Below are positions 1 through 9,419 of a stretch of 64,000 nt of DNA, one piece after another (the first letter of the stretch is position 1; each line of letters starts with the position of its first letter). The stretch spans positions 3,286,001 through 3,350,000 of the forward strand of contig OY762279.1 of NCBI GenBank assembly GCA_963665455.1, given 5' to 3'. The position numbers and the translations under genes are program-made. The notes under the pieces are model-generated. The model searched no databases. It was given only the letters and a program-made list of their open reading frames with translations, and was not told the origin of the DNA. The DNA comes from VXNE01 sp963665455. Lineage in GTDB: Bacteria > Pseudomonadota > Gammaproteobacteria > Pseudomonadales > Azotimanducaceae.

Positions 1-467
1 ACTTCGCGCGCTTCTCCTCGCTCTCCTTCATCGAGAACAGCAAGGGGCTCGCGGAACTGATCTTCGGCGGCGTCTGCCACCGCTTCCCGCGCCTGAACTT
101 CGTCTCGGTGGAGAGCGGGGCCGGGTGGGTCCCGTCGCTGCTCGAGGCGTTCGATTGGCAGTGGCGGAACGGGGGCGTGCGGCAGGAGCATCCGGAGTAC
201 GACCTGCTGCCGAGCGAGTACTTCCGCCGGCAGATCTACGCCTGCTTCTGGTTCGAGGAGCGGATGATCGGGCGGGCGATCGAGCTTTACCCGGACAACA
301 TCCTTTATGAGACCGACTTCCCGCATCCAACCTCGATGTCGCCCGGCCCCGCCACCCCGGCGCTGCCACCGCGCGAATACGCGGCGGAGGCGTTGGGGGC
401 CCTGCCCGAGGCCGCGCTCGCGAAAGTGCTCCACGGGAACGCCGCGCGCATCTACCAGGTACATTAG
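1..467 (+). CDS. Amidohydrolase family protein, C-terminal part
   Basis: This is the last ~154 residues of a metal-dependent hydrolase of the amidohydrolase_2 (TIM-barrel) type; the 5' end lies outside the window. The fragment has an aromatic- and charge-rich strand region (VSVESGAGWVPSLLEAF), a CFWFEE segment, and the ETDFPHPTS stretch. In this family the Asp of such a stretch is the late metal-binding residue of the barrel. It closes with a helical tail ending in GNAARIYQ, which is typical of the family. The substrate cannot be told. Family members decarboxylate or hydrolyse aromatic and carboxylated substrates. It ends 185 bp before ilvB and is probably a separate transcription unit. Confidence 0.8.
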   Translation, partial: FARFSSLSFIENSKGLAELIFGGVCHRFPRLNFVSVESGAGWVPSLLEAFDWQWRNGGVRQEHPEYDLLPSEYFRRQIYACFWFEERMIGRAIELYPDNILYETDFPHPTSMSPGPATPALPPREYAAEALGALPEAALAKVLHGNAARIYQVH

Positions 468-542
468 CGCCCCGGCCCGGCTCCGAACCGCCGCGACCCG
501 CCACTGAAACACCCGCCGGGGCGGTGCCCGACCGCCACCGCC

Positions 543-566
543 GAGTCGGCCGGCGAGTCGGCCGGC
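543..566. repeat. 12-bp tandem duplication upstream of ilvB
   Basis: Two exact head-to-tail copies of GAGTCGGCCGGC lie just before the ilvB promoter candidate. Each copy contains the palindrome GGCCGGC/GCCGGCC. The duplication could be a regulator-binding pair or simple GC-rich drift. No known factor is recognised. Confidence 0.5.
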
Positions 567-569
567 GGT

Positions 570-598
570 TTGACACACAAGGGGCGCGACGGGAGAAT
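570..598 (+). promoter_or_regulatory. Candidate sigma-70 promoter for the ilv operon
   Basis: A consensus -35 box TTGACA (570-575) is followed after 17 bp by GAGAAT (593-598), a 4/6 match to the -10 consensus. Transcription would start around 605, leaving a leader of about 50 nt before the ilvB ATG. A GC hairpin (GGGGCGCG at 581-588, CGCGCCCC at 600-607) overlaps the -10 box. It could instead be a terminator stem for the upstream gene, although no T-run follows. No leader peptide rich in Ile/Val/Leu codons is visible, so classical attenuation is not supported. Confidence 0.4.
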
Positions 599-652
599 GC
601 GCGCCCCCTCGTTGATGCTTGAGCGGTATTTCCGCTAACGCCCGGAGACGTC

Positions 653-2446
653 ATGGCGGAGATGCTGTCCGGTGCCGACATGCTCGTCCGCGCGTTGCAG
701 GACGAAGGGGTGGACTACCTGTTCGGCTACCCCGGCGGCGCGGCGCTGCACATCTACGACGCGCTCTTCCGGCAGCAGAAGGTCGAGCACATCCTCGTGC
801 GCCACGAGCAGGCGGCCACGCACATGGCGGACGGTTACGCCCGGGCGACCGGCCGTCCCGGCGTCGTGCTGGTCACGTCCGGCCCCGGGGCGACCAACGC
901 GATCACGGGCATCGCCACGGCATACATGGACTCGACGCCGATCATCGTGATTTCGGGTCAGGTTCCCCGCAACGTGATCGGTACCGACGCGTTCCAAGAG
1001 ACCGACATGGTCGGGATCTCCCGGCCGGTGGTGAAGCACAGCTTCCTCATTCGGGAGGCGGAGGAGATCCCGGAGGTCATCCGCAAGGCGTTCTACATCG
1101 CGAACAGCGGTCGGCCGGGCCCCGTTGTCATCGACGTGCCGAAGGACACCACGGACCCGAACGAGAAGTTCCCCTACGAATACCCGCGGGATGTGTCGCT
1201 GCGCTCGTACAACCCGACCACGCGGGGTCACGGCGGGCAAATCCGCAAGGCGGTGAAGCTCCTCCTCGCCGCCAAGCGCCCCGTGATCTACACCGGGGGC
1301 GGGGTGGTGCAGGGCAACGCCGGCAAGCACCTCACGGCCCTGGCCCGGTTGCTCGACTTCCCGGTCACCAACACGCTCATGGGGCTCGGCGGTTTTCCGG
1401 GCACGGATCGCCAGTTCCTCGGCATGCTCGGCATGCACGGCACGTTCGAGGCGAACATGGCCATGCATCACGCGGACACCATCTTCGCCGTGGGGGCGCG
1501 TTTCGATGATCGGGTGACCAACGATCCGGCGAAGTTCTGCCCCGACGCCCGCATCATCCACCTCGACGTCGATCCGGCGTCCATCGCCAAGATCATCGCC
1601 ACCGACGTGCCGATCGTCGGCCCCGCGGACTCCGCCCTAGCCGAGATGGTGCGGCGGGTCGAGCAGGAACTCGAACGCGACCCCGAGGCCGTGGACCGGG
1701 CGGCGCTCGCCGGGTGGTGGGACCGCATCGGCGCGTGGCGCGGGCAACACGGCCTCGACCACGACCAGCGCCACCGGGGCGACGCGCCGCTGCTGCCGCA
1801 ACAGGTGGTGCAGGCGGTGTACCGCGCCACGAACGGCGACGCCTACGTGACGAGCGACGTGGGCCAGCACCAGATGTTCGCCGCGCAGTACTACAAGTTC
1901 GATGAGCCGCGCCGCTGGATCAACTCGGGTGGGCTCGGCACGATGGGCTTCGGGCTACCGGCCGCGATGGGGGTGCAATTCGCCCATCCCCGCGCCACGG
2001 TGGTGTGCATCACCGGCGAGGGCAGCTTCATGATGAACATGCAGGAGCTCTCGACCTGCATGCAGTACGCGCTGCCGATCAAGATCGTGAACTTGAACAA
2101 CCAGGCCCTCGGAATGGTCAAGCAGTGGCAGGACATGCAGTACGGCGGCCGCCATTCGCATAGCACCTATCGCGATGCGCTGCCCGATTTCGTGGCCCTG
2201 GCGGAGTCCTTCGGCCACGTCGGCTTGCGCGTGGAGAGCCTCGCGGAGCTCGAGGACGCCATCCCGAAGATGTTCAGCGCGCGCTACGCGGACCGGCTCG
2301 TGTTCCTCGATGCGTGGATCGACCCCGACGAACACGTCTACCCGATGGCGATCAAGGGCGGTGCCATGAGCGACATGGTGCTCGAACGCGCCGGCGTCGA
2401 GACCGACGGCGTCGGCGACGACGGCGCGGACGCCCCGGTCCCGTGA
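653..2446 (+). CDS. ilvB: Acetolactate synthase, large (catalytic) subunit
   Basis: A thiamine-diphosphate enzyme that joins two pyruvates into 2-acetolactate, or pyruvate plus 2-oxobutyrate into acetohydroxybutyrate. This is the first common step of Val/Leu/Ile synthesis. At 597 residues it has the usual length. The N-terminal ThDP domain carries the catalytic Glu52 (RHEQAATHMADGYAR), followed by the SGPGATN loop, a central FAD-type domain, and the C-terminal ThDP/Mg domain with GEGSFMMNMQELST and NLNN. The canonical GDG is GEG here, a conservative change. The stop codon overlaps the GTG start of ilvN by 4 bp (GTGA), so the two subunits are probably translationally coupled. The symbol could equally be ilvI or ilvG; the sequence alone does not separate them. 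Confidence 0.97.
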   Translation: MAEMLSGADMLVRALQDEGVDYLFGYPGGAALHIYDALFRQQKVEHILVRHEQAATHMADGYARATGRPGVVLVTSGPGATNAITGIATAYMDSTPIIVISGQVPRNVIGTDAFQETDMVGISRPVVKHSFLIREAEEIPEVIRKAFYIANSGRPGPVVIDVPKDTTDPNEKFPYEYPRDVSLRSYNPTTRGHGGQIRKAVKLLLAAKRPVIYTGGGVVQGNAGKHLTALARLLDFPVTNTLMGLGGFPGTDRQFLGMLGMHGTFEANMAMHHADTIFAVGARFDDRVTNDPAKFCPDARIIHLDVDPASIAKIIATDVPIVGPADSALAEMVRRVEQELERDPEAVDRAALAGWWDRIGAWRGQHGLDHDQRHRGDAPLLPQQVVQAVYRATNGDAYVTSDVGQHQMFAAQYYKFDEPRRWINSGGLGTMGFGLPAAMGVQFAHPRATVVCITGEGSFMMNMQELSTCMQYALPIKIVNLNNQALGMVKQWQDMQYGGRHSHSTYRDALPDFVALAESFGHVGLRVESLAELEDAIPKMFSARYADRLVFLDAWIDPDEHVYPMAIKGGAMSDMVLERAGVETDGVGDDGADAPVP

Positions 2447-2943
2447 TCGCGCGGCGCATCATCGCCGTCCTGCTGGAGAACGAGGCCGGCGCGCTGTCCC
2501 GGGTGATCGGCCTCTTCGCCCAGCGCAACTACAACATCGAGTCCCTGACCGTGGCGCCGACGGAGGATGCGACGCTCTCGCGCCTCACGCTCACGACGGC
2601 CGGGGACGACCGGACGATCGAGCAGATCACCAAGCAGCTCAACAAGCTGATCGAGGTGGTGAAGGTGGTCGACCTCACCGAGGGCGATCACCTCGAGCGC
2701 GAACTCATGCTGGTCAAGGTCCGTGCCGAGGGGCTGCAGCGCGCGGAGACCAAGCGCACGGCGGACATCTTTCGGGGCCAGATCGTGGACGTCACCAGCG
2801 ACGCCTACACCGTCCAGTTGACCGGCACCAGCGACAAGCTCGATGCGTTCCTGCGCGCCATCGGCAAGCAGGAGGTGATCGAGGTCGCACGCTCGGGGGT
2901 GGCGGGGATCGGGCGGGGCGACAAGGTGCTGACGCTAAAGTAG
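2443..2943 (+). CDS. ilvN: Acetolactate synthase, small (regulatory) subunit
   Basis: The regulatory subunit of acetolactate synthase (IlvN/IlvH type), 166 residues. It binds the large subunit, raises its activity and gives feedback inhibition by branched-chain amino acids. The N-terminal ACT domain (ARRIIAVLLENEAGALSRV, then LFAQRNYNIESLTV) is followed by the C-terminal small-subunit domain (ELMLVKVRAE, then DIFRGQIVDV). The GTG start at 2443 is chosen because it overlaps the ilvB stop as GTGA and puts the conserved ACT strand directly at the N-terminus. Reading further upstream in this frame only adds Arg-rich shadow sequence of ilvB. Confidence 0.96.
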   Translation: MIARRIIAVLLENEAGALSRVIGLFAQRNYNIESLTVAPTEDATLSRLTLTTAGDDRTIEQITKQLNKLIEVVKVVDLTEGDHLERELMLVKVRAEGLQRAETKRTADIFRGQIVDVTSDAYTVQLTGTSDKLDAFLRAIGKQEVIEVARSGVAGIGRGDKVLTLK

Positions 2944-2994
2944 GGTGTTCGACGGGTAGCCCGGAAGGACGCCAGAACGAAACAAGGAGCAACC

Positions 2995-4014
2995 ATGCAG
3001 GTCTACTACGACAAGGACGCGGATCTCTCGATCATCCAGAACATGCGGGTGGCCGTGATCGGCTACGGTTCCCAGGGCCACGCCCACGCCAACAACCTGC
3101 GCGACTCCGGTGTCGCGGACATCGGCATCGGCCTGCGCGCCGGAGGCGGTTCCTGGCCGAAGGCGGAGAACGCGGGGTTCCGGGTGGCGCCGGTGGGGGA
3201 GGCCGTGGAGGGGGCGGACCTCGTCATGATCCTCACGCCGGACGAACACCAACAGCGCATCTACCGCGAGGAGATCCTGCCGAACATCAAGTCCGGCGCG
3301 GCGATCGCCTTCGCGCACGGCTTCAACATTCATTTCGAGCTGATCGAGCCGCGCGATGATCTCGATGTCGTCATGATCGCGCCCAAGGGACCCGGGCATA
3401 CCGTCCGCTCCACCTACGTGGAGGGCGGCGGGGTGCCGTCGTTGGTCGCCATCGGCCAGGACGCGAGTGGCCGGGCGCGGGACGTGGCGCTCTCCTACGC
3501 GTCGGGGATCGGCGCGGGGCGGGCCGGCATCATCGAGACGACGTTCCGGGAGGAGACCGAGACCGATCTCTTCGGCGAGCAGGCGGTGCTCTGTGGGGGT
3601 GCCGCGGCACTGGTGACGGCGGGCTACGAGACCTTGGTCGAGGCCGGTTACGCCCCCGAGATGGCGTACTTCGAGTGCCTGCACGAACTGAAGCTGATCG
3701 TGGACTTCTTCTACGAGGGCGGGATCGGCAACATGTGGTACACCGTCTCGAACACGGCGGAATACGGGGGGCTGACGCGGGGTTCCCGCATCGTCACCGA
3801 CGAGACGAAGCAGGAGATGAAGCGCATACTCGGGGAGATTCAGTCTGGACGATTCGCCCGGGAGTTCGTCAGCGAGAACCAGGCCGGCGCGCCCACCATC
3901 AAGGCGATGCGCCGCATCAGCCAGGCGCACAACATCGAGCAGGTCGGGGCGCGGTTGCGGGCGATGATGCCATGGATCGAGGCGAACAAGCTGGTGGACC
4001 GCCAGAAGAACTGA
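2995..4014 (+). CDS. ilvC: Ketol-acid reductoisomerase (NADP+)
   Basis: Class I (short) ketol-acid reductoisomerase, 339 residues. It isomerises and reduces acetolactate to 2,3-dihydroxyisovalerate using NADPH and Mg2+. The Rossmann fingerprint GYGSQG (residues 23-28) opens the N-terminal domain. The knotted helical C-terminal domain carries the Mg-binding region around FREETETDLFGEQ and the ECLHELKLIVD helix. A good ribosome site (AAGGAG) sits just before the ATG. The gene follows ilvN by 51 bp and completes an ilvBNC operon. The 12-bp gap to pssA suggests read-through into lipid synthesis, an order often seen in gammaproteobacteria. Confidence 0.98.
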   Translation: MQVYYDKDADLSIIQNMRVAVIGYGSQGHAHANNLRDSGVADIGIGLRAGGGSWPKAENAGFRVAPVGEAVEGADLVMILTPDEHQQRIYREEILPNIKSGAAIAFAHGFNIHFELIEPRDDLDVVMIAPKGPGHTVRSTYVEGGGVPSLVAIGQDASGRARDVALSYASGIGAGRAGIIETTFREETETDLFGEQAVLCGGAAALVTAGYETLVEAGYAPEMAYFECLHELKLIVDFFYEGGIGNMWYTVSNTAEYGGLTRGSRIVTDETKQEMKRILGEIQSGRFAREFVSENQAGAPTIKAMRRISQAHNIEQVGARLRAMMPWIEANKLVDRQKN

Positions 4015-4026
4015 CCGGGCGTTCCG

Positions 4027-4863
4027 ATGTCAGAACGGGAAGACGAACAGACTTCGCGCAAGGCCGCGGGCAGGGCGGGCCGCCGCCGCTTGCGGGCGGT
4101 GGGGGGCCTGGGCGACCGCATGCCTCGGGACCGCTATCGCCGGGGCATCGCGCTCCTCCCGAATCTGATCACCACCGGGGCGATGTTCTCCGGCTTCTTC
4201 GCCATCGTGGCCGGCATGAATGGCCGTTTCGTCGCCGCCGGCCTCGCCATCTACGTCGCCATGATCCTCGACGCCGCCGATGGCCGGGTGGCGCGCATGA
4301 CCAGTTCCGAGAGCGCCTTCGGGGCGCAATACGACAGCCTGTCGGACATGGTGGCGTTCGGGGTGGCCCCAGCGTTGGTCGCGTTCTCGTGGGCGCTGTC
4401 GAGCCTCGGGCAGATCGGCTGGGTCGTGACGTTCGTGTACATGGCCTGCGCCGCGCTGCGCCTCGCCCGCTTCAACACGGAGGTTGGCGACCACGCGAAC
4501 TTCACCGGCCTGCCGAGCCCGGCGTCGGCGGCGCTGGTCGCGAGCGCGGTGTGGCTCTGGAGCGAGGCCTCGGCGGGGTCGGTCGGCGTGACGGCCGGCA
4601 TCGGGACGGCGCTGGTCACCCTCGGCGCGGGGGTGCTCATGGTGTCGAACTTCAAGTACTTCTCGCCCAAGGTCATCAACCTGCGCGACCGCGTGCCGTT
4701 CGTGACGCTGGTGGCGGTGGTGTTCGGCTTCGCGGTGGTGTTCGCCGATCCGCCGCGGGTGTTGCTGGGCGTGTTCGCCATCTACGCGTTGTCGGGGCCG
4801 GCGCGTTGGGGATGGGAGCGGATGCGCGAGGGCAAGGAGCCTAAGGGGACGGGGAATCAATAG
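4027..4863 (+). CDS. pssA: CDP-diacylglycerol-serine O-phosphatidyltransferase
   Basis: An integral membrane CDP-alcohol phosphatidyltransferase (278 residues) that makes phosphatidylserine, the precursor of phosphatidylethanolamine. The family signature is intact: D-x2-DG-x2-AR-x8-G-x3-D-x3-D, running from LDAADGRVAR to YDSLSD. About eight hydrophobic segments follow a basic N-terminal tail rich in Arg (residues 1-45). It lies 12 bp after ilvC and is probably in the same transcript. The downstream msrP is only 35 bp away. The ATG at 4027 gives a long basic tail; ATG codons further in are possible starts. Confidence 0.93.
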   Translation: MSEREDEQTSRKAAGRAGRRRLRAVGGLGDRMPRDRYRRGIALLPNLITTGAMFSGFFAIVAGMNGRFVAAGLAIYVAMILDAADGRVARMTSSESAFGAQYDSLSDMVAFGVAPALVAFSWALSSLGQIGWVVTFVYMACAALRLARFNTEVGDHANFTGLPSPASAALVASAVWLWSEASAGSVGVTAGIGTALVTLGAGVLMVSNFKYFSPKVINLRDRVPFVTLVAVVFGFAVVFADPPRVLLGVFAIYALSGPARWGWERMREGKEPKGTGNQ

Positions 4864-4898
4864 GTTGAAGGATATAATTCGAGTCGAGTGGTAGAAAT

Positions 4899-5840
<942 letters not shown>

Positions 5841-5876
5841 CGCGCGGCCGTCCGCGGGGGTTGCGGGCGTGATCGG

Positions 5877-6506
5877 GTGACGGCGAGCGCCACGCGGCAC
5901 GGCTGGACGCAGGCGGGCCTCGTCGCGTTGCTCTGCCTTCCGCTCGGCGTCCTCGCGTTCGACTTCCTCCGCGAGATTCGCCAACCCGGCGTGGCTTTCG
6001 GCCCCGATCCCGCCGAGACCATCGTGCGGTACTTGGGGGAGTGGGCTATCCGCCTGCTGGTCGCGACCCTGGCGGTGTCCCCCGCCGCGCGGCTCCTGCG
6101 GCGGCCCCGGCTCGTCCGTTGCCGCCGTACCTTCGGCCTCACCGCCTTCGCCTACGTGGTGGCGCACTTCGCGGCCTACCTCGTCTTGCTCGCGGGCCTC
6201 GACGTGGACACCTTCTCGGCCGACTTCGCCGATCGGCCCTACATCACCGTCGGCTTGGCGGCCCTCGCGCTGCTCATCCCCCTCGCCGTGACCTCGACCC
6301 GGGGTTGGCAACGGCGCCTCGCACGGAAGTGGCGGCGGCTGCACCGCGTCGTCTACGTGGTCGGCGTGCTCGCGTGCGTCCACCTGCTCTGGCTCTCGAA
6401 GGGGGACTACATGGACGCGGCGCTCTACGGGGGATTGCTCGCGCTGTTACTCGGCGAGCGGGCCGCTCGGTACACTAGGGGTTTGCTGGAGCGGAGGCGT
6501 ACATGA
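5877..6506 (+). CDS. msrQ: Haem-binding membrane subunit MsrQ
   Basis: A six-helix membrane protein of the ferric-reductase-like domain family (formerly YedZ), 209 residues. It carries b-type haem and passes electrons from the quinone pool to MsrP. Conserved histidines sit in membrane helices (VVAHFAAYLVLL; RLHRVVYVVGVLACVHLLWL), as expected for haem ligands. The start is GTG at 5877. The stop overlaps the ATG of the next gene (ATGA at 6503-6506), so the downstream symporter genes may be co-translated with the Msr system although they look functionally unrelated. Confidence 0.93.
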   Translation: MTASATRHGWTQAGLVALLCLPLGVLAFDFLREIRQPGVAFGPDPAETIVRYLGEWAIRLLVATLAVSPAARLLRRPRLVRCRRTFGLTAFAYVVAHFAAYLVLLAGLDVDTFSADFADRPYITVGLAALALLIPLAVTSTRGWQRRLARKWRRLHRVVYVVGVLACVHLLWLSKGDYMDAALYGGLLALLLGERAARYTRGLLERRRT

Positions 6507-6832
6507 AACCCAGGACGTACTGGCAGGAGAACCTGCGCCTCGTGGCGGGGTGTCTCGCCGTCTGGTTCGTCGTCTCCTTCGGCTTCGGCGTCCTGCTGGT
6601 CGATGTCCTGAACCAGATTCCCCTGGGCGGCTTCCGCCTCGGCTTCTGGTTCGCCCAGCAGGGCAGCATCTACGTCTTCCTCGTGCTGATCTTCTTCTAC
6701 GCCTGGCGCATGGGGCGGCTCGACCGCAAGCACGGCGTTGACGAGGAGAGCCTTCAGCCGGGGAGCGCGAGGGGCTTGCCCCTCGCAAGGAAAGGCAGCG
6801 CGAGGGGGAACCCCTCGCAAGAAAAGATCTGA
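6503..6832 (+). CDS. DUF4212 protein, small subunit of a sodium/solute symporter
   Basis: A two-helix membrane protein (109 residues) of the DUF4212 family, which is almost always encoded before a large SSF-type symporter and is thought to be its accessory subunit. The diagnostic core spans residues 1-82: a WQENLRLV start, then two hydrophobic helices separated by a GFRLGFWFAQQGS loop. The last ~27 residues are odd. They are translated from a 42-bp sequence (6746-6787) that recurs at 44563-44604 inside a MITE, so the natural C-terminus was probably replaced or extended by repeat DNA. The stop overlaps the next ATG by one base. Confidence 0.88.
   Translation: MKPRTYWQENLRLVAGCLAVWFVVSFGFGVLLVDVLNQIPLGGFRLGFWFAQQGSIYVFLVLIFFYAWRMGRLDRKHGVDEESLQPGSARGLPLARKGSARGNPSQEKI
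6746..6787 (+). repeat. 42-bp dispersed repeat, copy 1 (within DUF4212 gene)
   Basis: This segment matches 44563-44604 at 40 of 42 positions, in the same orientation. It begins GAGAGCC and ends CTCGCA, with differences only at positions 8 and 36. Here it encodes the C-terminal tail of the symporter small subunit. In the other copy it is the core of a non-coding MITE. A second, imperfect GCGCGAGGGG stretch follows at 6798. Confidence 0.8.
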
Positions 6833-8598
6833 TGGACCTCACGACGCTGACCTATCTGGTCGTCGGGGCCTCGTTCGCCCTCTACATCGGCATCGCCTTC
6901 TGGTCGAAGGCCCAGGGCACCGGGGACTTCTACGTCGCGGGCAAGCATGTCCATCCGGTCGCCAACGGCATGGCGACGGCCGCGGACTGGATGTCCGCCG
7001 CGTCCTTCATCTCGATGGCGGGACTGATCGCCTTTCTCGGCTACGACGGCTCCGTCTATCTGATGGGCTGGACGGGCGGCTACGTGCTCCTCGCCCTGTT
7101 GCTCGCGCCATACCTCCGGAAGTTCGGCAAGTACACCGTCCCCGAGTTCATCGGCGAGCGCTACTACTCGCAGACCGCCCGGGTCGTCGCCGTCATCTGT
7201 CTCATCATCATCTCGTTCACCTACGTCGCGGGCCAGATGCGCGGCGTCGGCATCGTCTTCTCGCGCTTCCTCGGCGTCGACATCACCACGGGCCTGCTGG
7301 TCGGCATGGGCGTCGTCTTCTTCTATGCCGTGCTCGGGGGCATGAAGGGCATCACCTACACCCAGGTCGCCCAATACTGCGTGCTGATCTTCGCCTACAC
7401 GGTGCCGGCGGTGTTCGTGTCGCTGCAGTGGACGGGCATCGCGATCCCGCAGGTCGCGTTCGGCAGCACCGTGGCGGACGGGGGCACCTGGCTCCTCGTC
7501 ACCCTCGACCGCATCGTGACGGACCTCGGCTTCCCCGCCTACACGAGCGGCACCAAGAGCCGCATCGACGTCTTCTTCATCACCCTGGCCCTCATGATCG
7601 GCACGGCCGGGCTGCCCCACGTGGTGGTGCGCTTCTTCACGGTGCCCCGGGTGCGCGACGCGCGGATTTCCGCCGGCTATGCGCTGCTCTTCATCGCGAT
7701 CCTGTACACCACGGCGCCCGGGGTCGGGGCCATCGCGCGGCTCAACCTCACGACGACCATGCAGTCCGGCCCCGTCGGCGCTCCCGACGGCAACCTGCTC
7801 TATGAGGAGCGCCCTCAATGGTTCCGGACCTGGGAGGACACGGGCCTCCTCTCGTTCACGGACAAGAACGGGGATGGCCGCATCCAGTACTACAACGACG
7901 CCAACCCCGAATTCGCCGAGCGCGCGGCGGAGTACGGCTGGGAGGGGAACGAACTCGTCGTGGACCGCGACATCATCGTGCTCGCGAACCCGGAGATCGC
8001 CGGGTTGCCGAACTGGGTGGTGGCCCTGGTCGCTGCCGGCGGCATCGCGGCGGCGCTCTCGACGGCCGCCGGCCTGCTGCTCGTCATCTCGGCGGCCATC
8101 TCCCACGACATTGCCAAGGGCGTGCTCACGCCGCGCATCTCGGAGAAGCGGGAACTGCTCGTGGGACGGATCAGCGCCGGCGTCGCGATCCTGATGGCGG
8201 GCTATCTCGGCTACGACCCGCCCGGCTTCGTGGCCCAAGTGGTGGCGTTCGCCTTCGGCATCGCCGCCGCGTCGCTGTTTCCCGCGATCCTGCTCGGCAT
8301 CTTCAGCCGGCGGGTGAACCGCGAGGGCGCGATCGCCGGCATGTTGGTGGGGCTCGTGTTCACCGTGTCCTACATCGTCTACTTCAAGTTCGGCGTGGAC
8401 CCCGCGCGTGGCAACGATCCGGCCAACTGGCTGTTCGGGATCTCGCCGGAAGGGATCGGGGCGTTGGGCGCGCTGTTGAATTTGGCGGTGGCGTTGTCCG
8501 TGAGCGCGGTGACGGCACGGCCGCCGGAGACGGTGCGTGAGCTGGTGGACAGTATTCGCGTGCCCCGCGCGCGTGGCGGCGGAGACGTCAGGGAGTGA
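6832..8598 (+). CDS. Sodium:solute symporter (SSF family), large subunit
   Basis: A 588-residue SSF permease with about 13 membrane helices, related to the acetate permease ActP. It is of the type that pairs with DUF4212 and couples sodium entry to uptake of a small carboxylate or other solute. Visible family features include the early ADWMSAASFISMAG helix and the helices around GGMKGITYTQVAQY and AAALSTAAGLLLVIS. A non-membrane loop near residue 344 reads DKNGDGRI, which looks like an EF-hand calcium loop. The ATG shares one base with the preceding stop (TGATG), which argues for a two-subunit transporter. The 3' end overlaps larE of the opposite strand by 11 bp. Confidence 0.9.
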   Translation: MDLTTLTYLVVGASFALYIGIAFWSKAQGTGDFYVAGKHVHPVANGMATAADWMSAASFISMAGLIAFLGYDGSVYLMGWTGGYVLLALLLAPYLRKFGKYTVPEFIGERYYSQTARVVAVICLIIISFTYVAGQMRGVGIVFSRFLGVDITTGLLVGMGVVFFYAVLGGMKGITYTQVAQYCVLIFAYTVPAVFVSLQWTGIAIPQVAFGSTVADGGTWLLVTLDRIVTDLGFPAYTSGTKSRIDVFFITLALMIGTAGLPHVVVRFFTVPRVRDARISAGYALLFIAILYTTAPGVGAIARLNLTTTMQSGPVGAPDGNLLYEERPQWFRTWEDTGLLSFTDKNGDGRIQYYNDANPEFAERAAEYGWEGNELVVDRDIIVLANPEIAGLPNWVVALVAAGGIAAALSTAAGLLLVISAAISHDIAKGVLTPRISEKRELLVGRISAGVAILMAGYLGYDPPGFVAQVVAFAFGIAAASLFPAILLGIFSRRVNREGAIAGMLVGLVFTVSYIVYFKFGVDPARGNDPANWLFGISPEGIGALGALLNLAVALSVSAVTARPPETVRELVDSIRVPRARGGGDVRE

Positions 8599-9409
8599 TG
8601 GTGCGGACCACGCCCTCGTTCATCGAGCCGGAGCGGAACCCCGCGAGGTCCAGCGCCACGAACCGGTAGCCGCACGCCTTCACGCGCTCGATGATCGCAT
8701 CGCGTCGATGGAGCGCGGCCTCGAACTCGTCCGGCAGGATCTCGAGCCGCGCCACGTCGCCGTGGTGCCGCACGCGGAACTGGGAGAAGCCAAGCGTGAG
8801 CAACGCGCTCTCGGCGCGTTCGATTTGCCGCAGCATGCCCTCGTCGATGGCCGTGCCGTAGGGCACCCGGCTCGAGAGGCACGCGGACTGGGGCTTCTTC
8901 GCGTTGTCGAGGCCGAGCTGGGCGGCCAGCGCCCGGATGTCCGCCTTGTGGAAGCCGGTCTCCACGAGGGGCGAGCGCACGTTGAAGTTGTCCGCGGCGA
9001 TCAACCCCGGCCGGTGGTCACCGAGATCGTCGAGGTTGGTGCCGTTGAAGACCACCTCGAAGCCCTCGGAGCGGGCGATCTCGTCGAGGTGTTCGTAGAG
9101 CGACGTCTTGCAGTGGAAGCAGCGGTTCACCGGGTTGGCGCGATACTCCGGGTTGTCCATCTCGTCGGTGACGATGACCCGGTGCGACATGCCCCACCGC
9201 GTCGCCAGGGTCTGCGACAGCGCGAGGTCGCTGCGCTTCAGGCTCGGCGAGCCGGAGGTGACGGCGAGCGCCTTGTCGCCCAGCACTTCGGCGGCGACGT
9301 AGGCGACCAGGGAGGAATCCACGCCGCCCGAGTAGGCGATCAGCGCGGATTCGAAACTCCCCACGAACGCCTTCAGGGCGTCGTGGCGCTCGGTCGTCGC
9401 AGTATCCAT
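8588..9409 (-). CDS. larE: ATP-dependent sacrificial sulfur transferase LarE
   Basis: A PP-loop enzyme (273 residues) that adenylylates a carboxylate of the pyridine precursor and donates sulfur from its own cysteine (or a recruited source) to form the thioacids of the nickel-pincer cofactor. The PP-loop SGGVDSS is at residues 27-33, and the conserved PQSACLSSRVPYGT segment is present further on. It lies last in a larC-larB-larE series, 10 bp after larB, and converges with the symporter gene with an 11-bp overlap. The cofactor user LarA (lactate racemase family) is not in the window. Confidence 0.93.
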   Translation of the reverse strand: MDTATTERHDALKAFVGSFESALIAYSGGVDSSLVAYVAAEVLGDKALAVTSGSPSLKRSDLALSQTLATRWGMSHRVIVTDEMDNPEYRANPVNRCFHCKTSLYEHLDEIARSEGFEVVFNGTNLDDLGDHRPGLIAADNFNVRSPLVETGFHKADIRALAAQLGLDNAKKPQSACLSSRVPYGTAIDEGMLRQIERAESALLTLGFSQFRVRHHGDVARLEILPDEFEAALHRRDAIIERVKACGYRFVALDLAGFRSGSMNEGVVRTITP

Positions 9410-9419
9410 GGCGGCGATG

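Noticed and set aside
581..607. Hairpin before ilvB as an ilv attenuator
   Set aside because: No leader peptide with Ile/Val/Leu codons and no alternative pairing visible.
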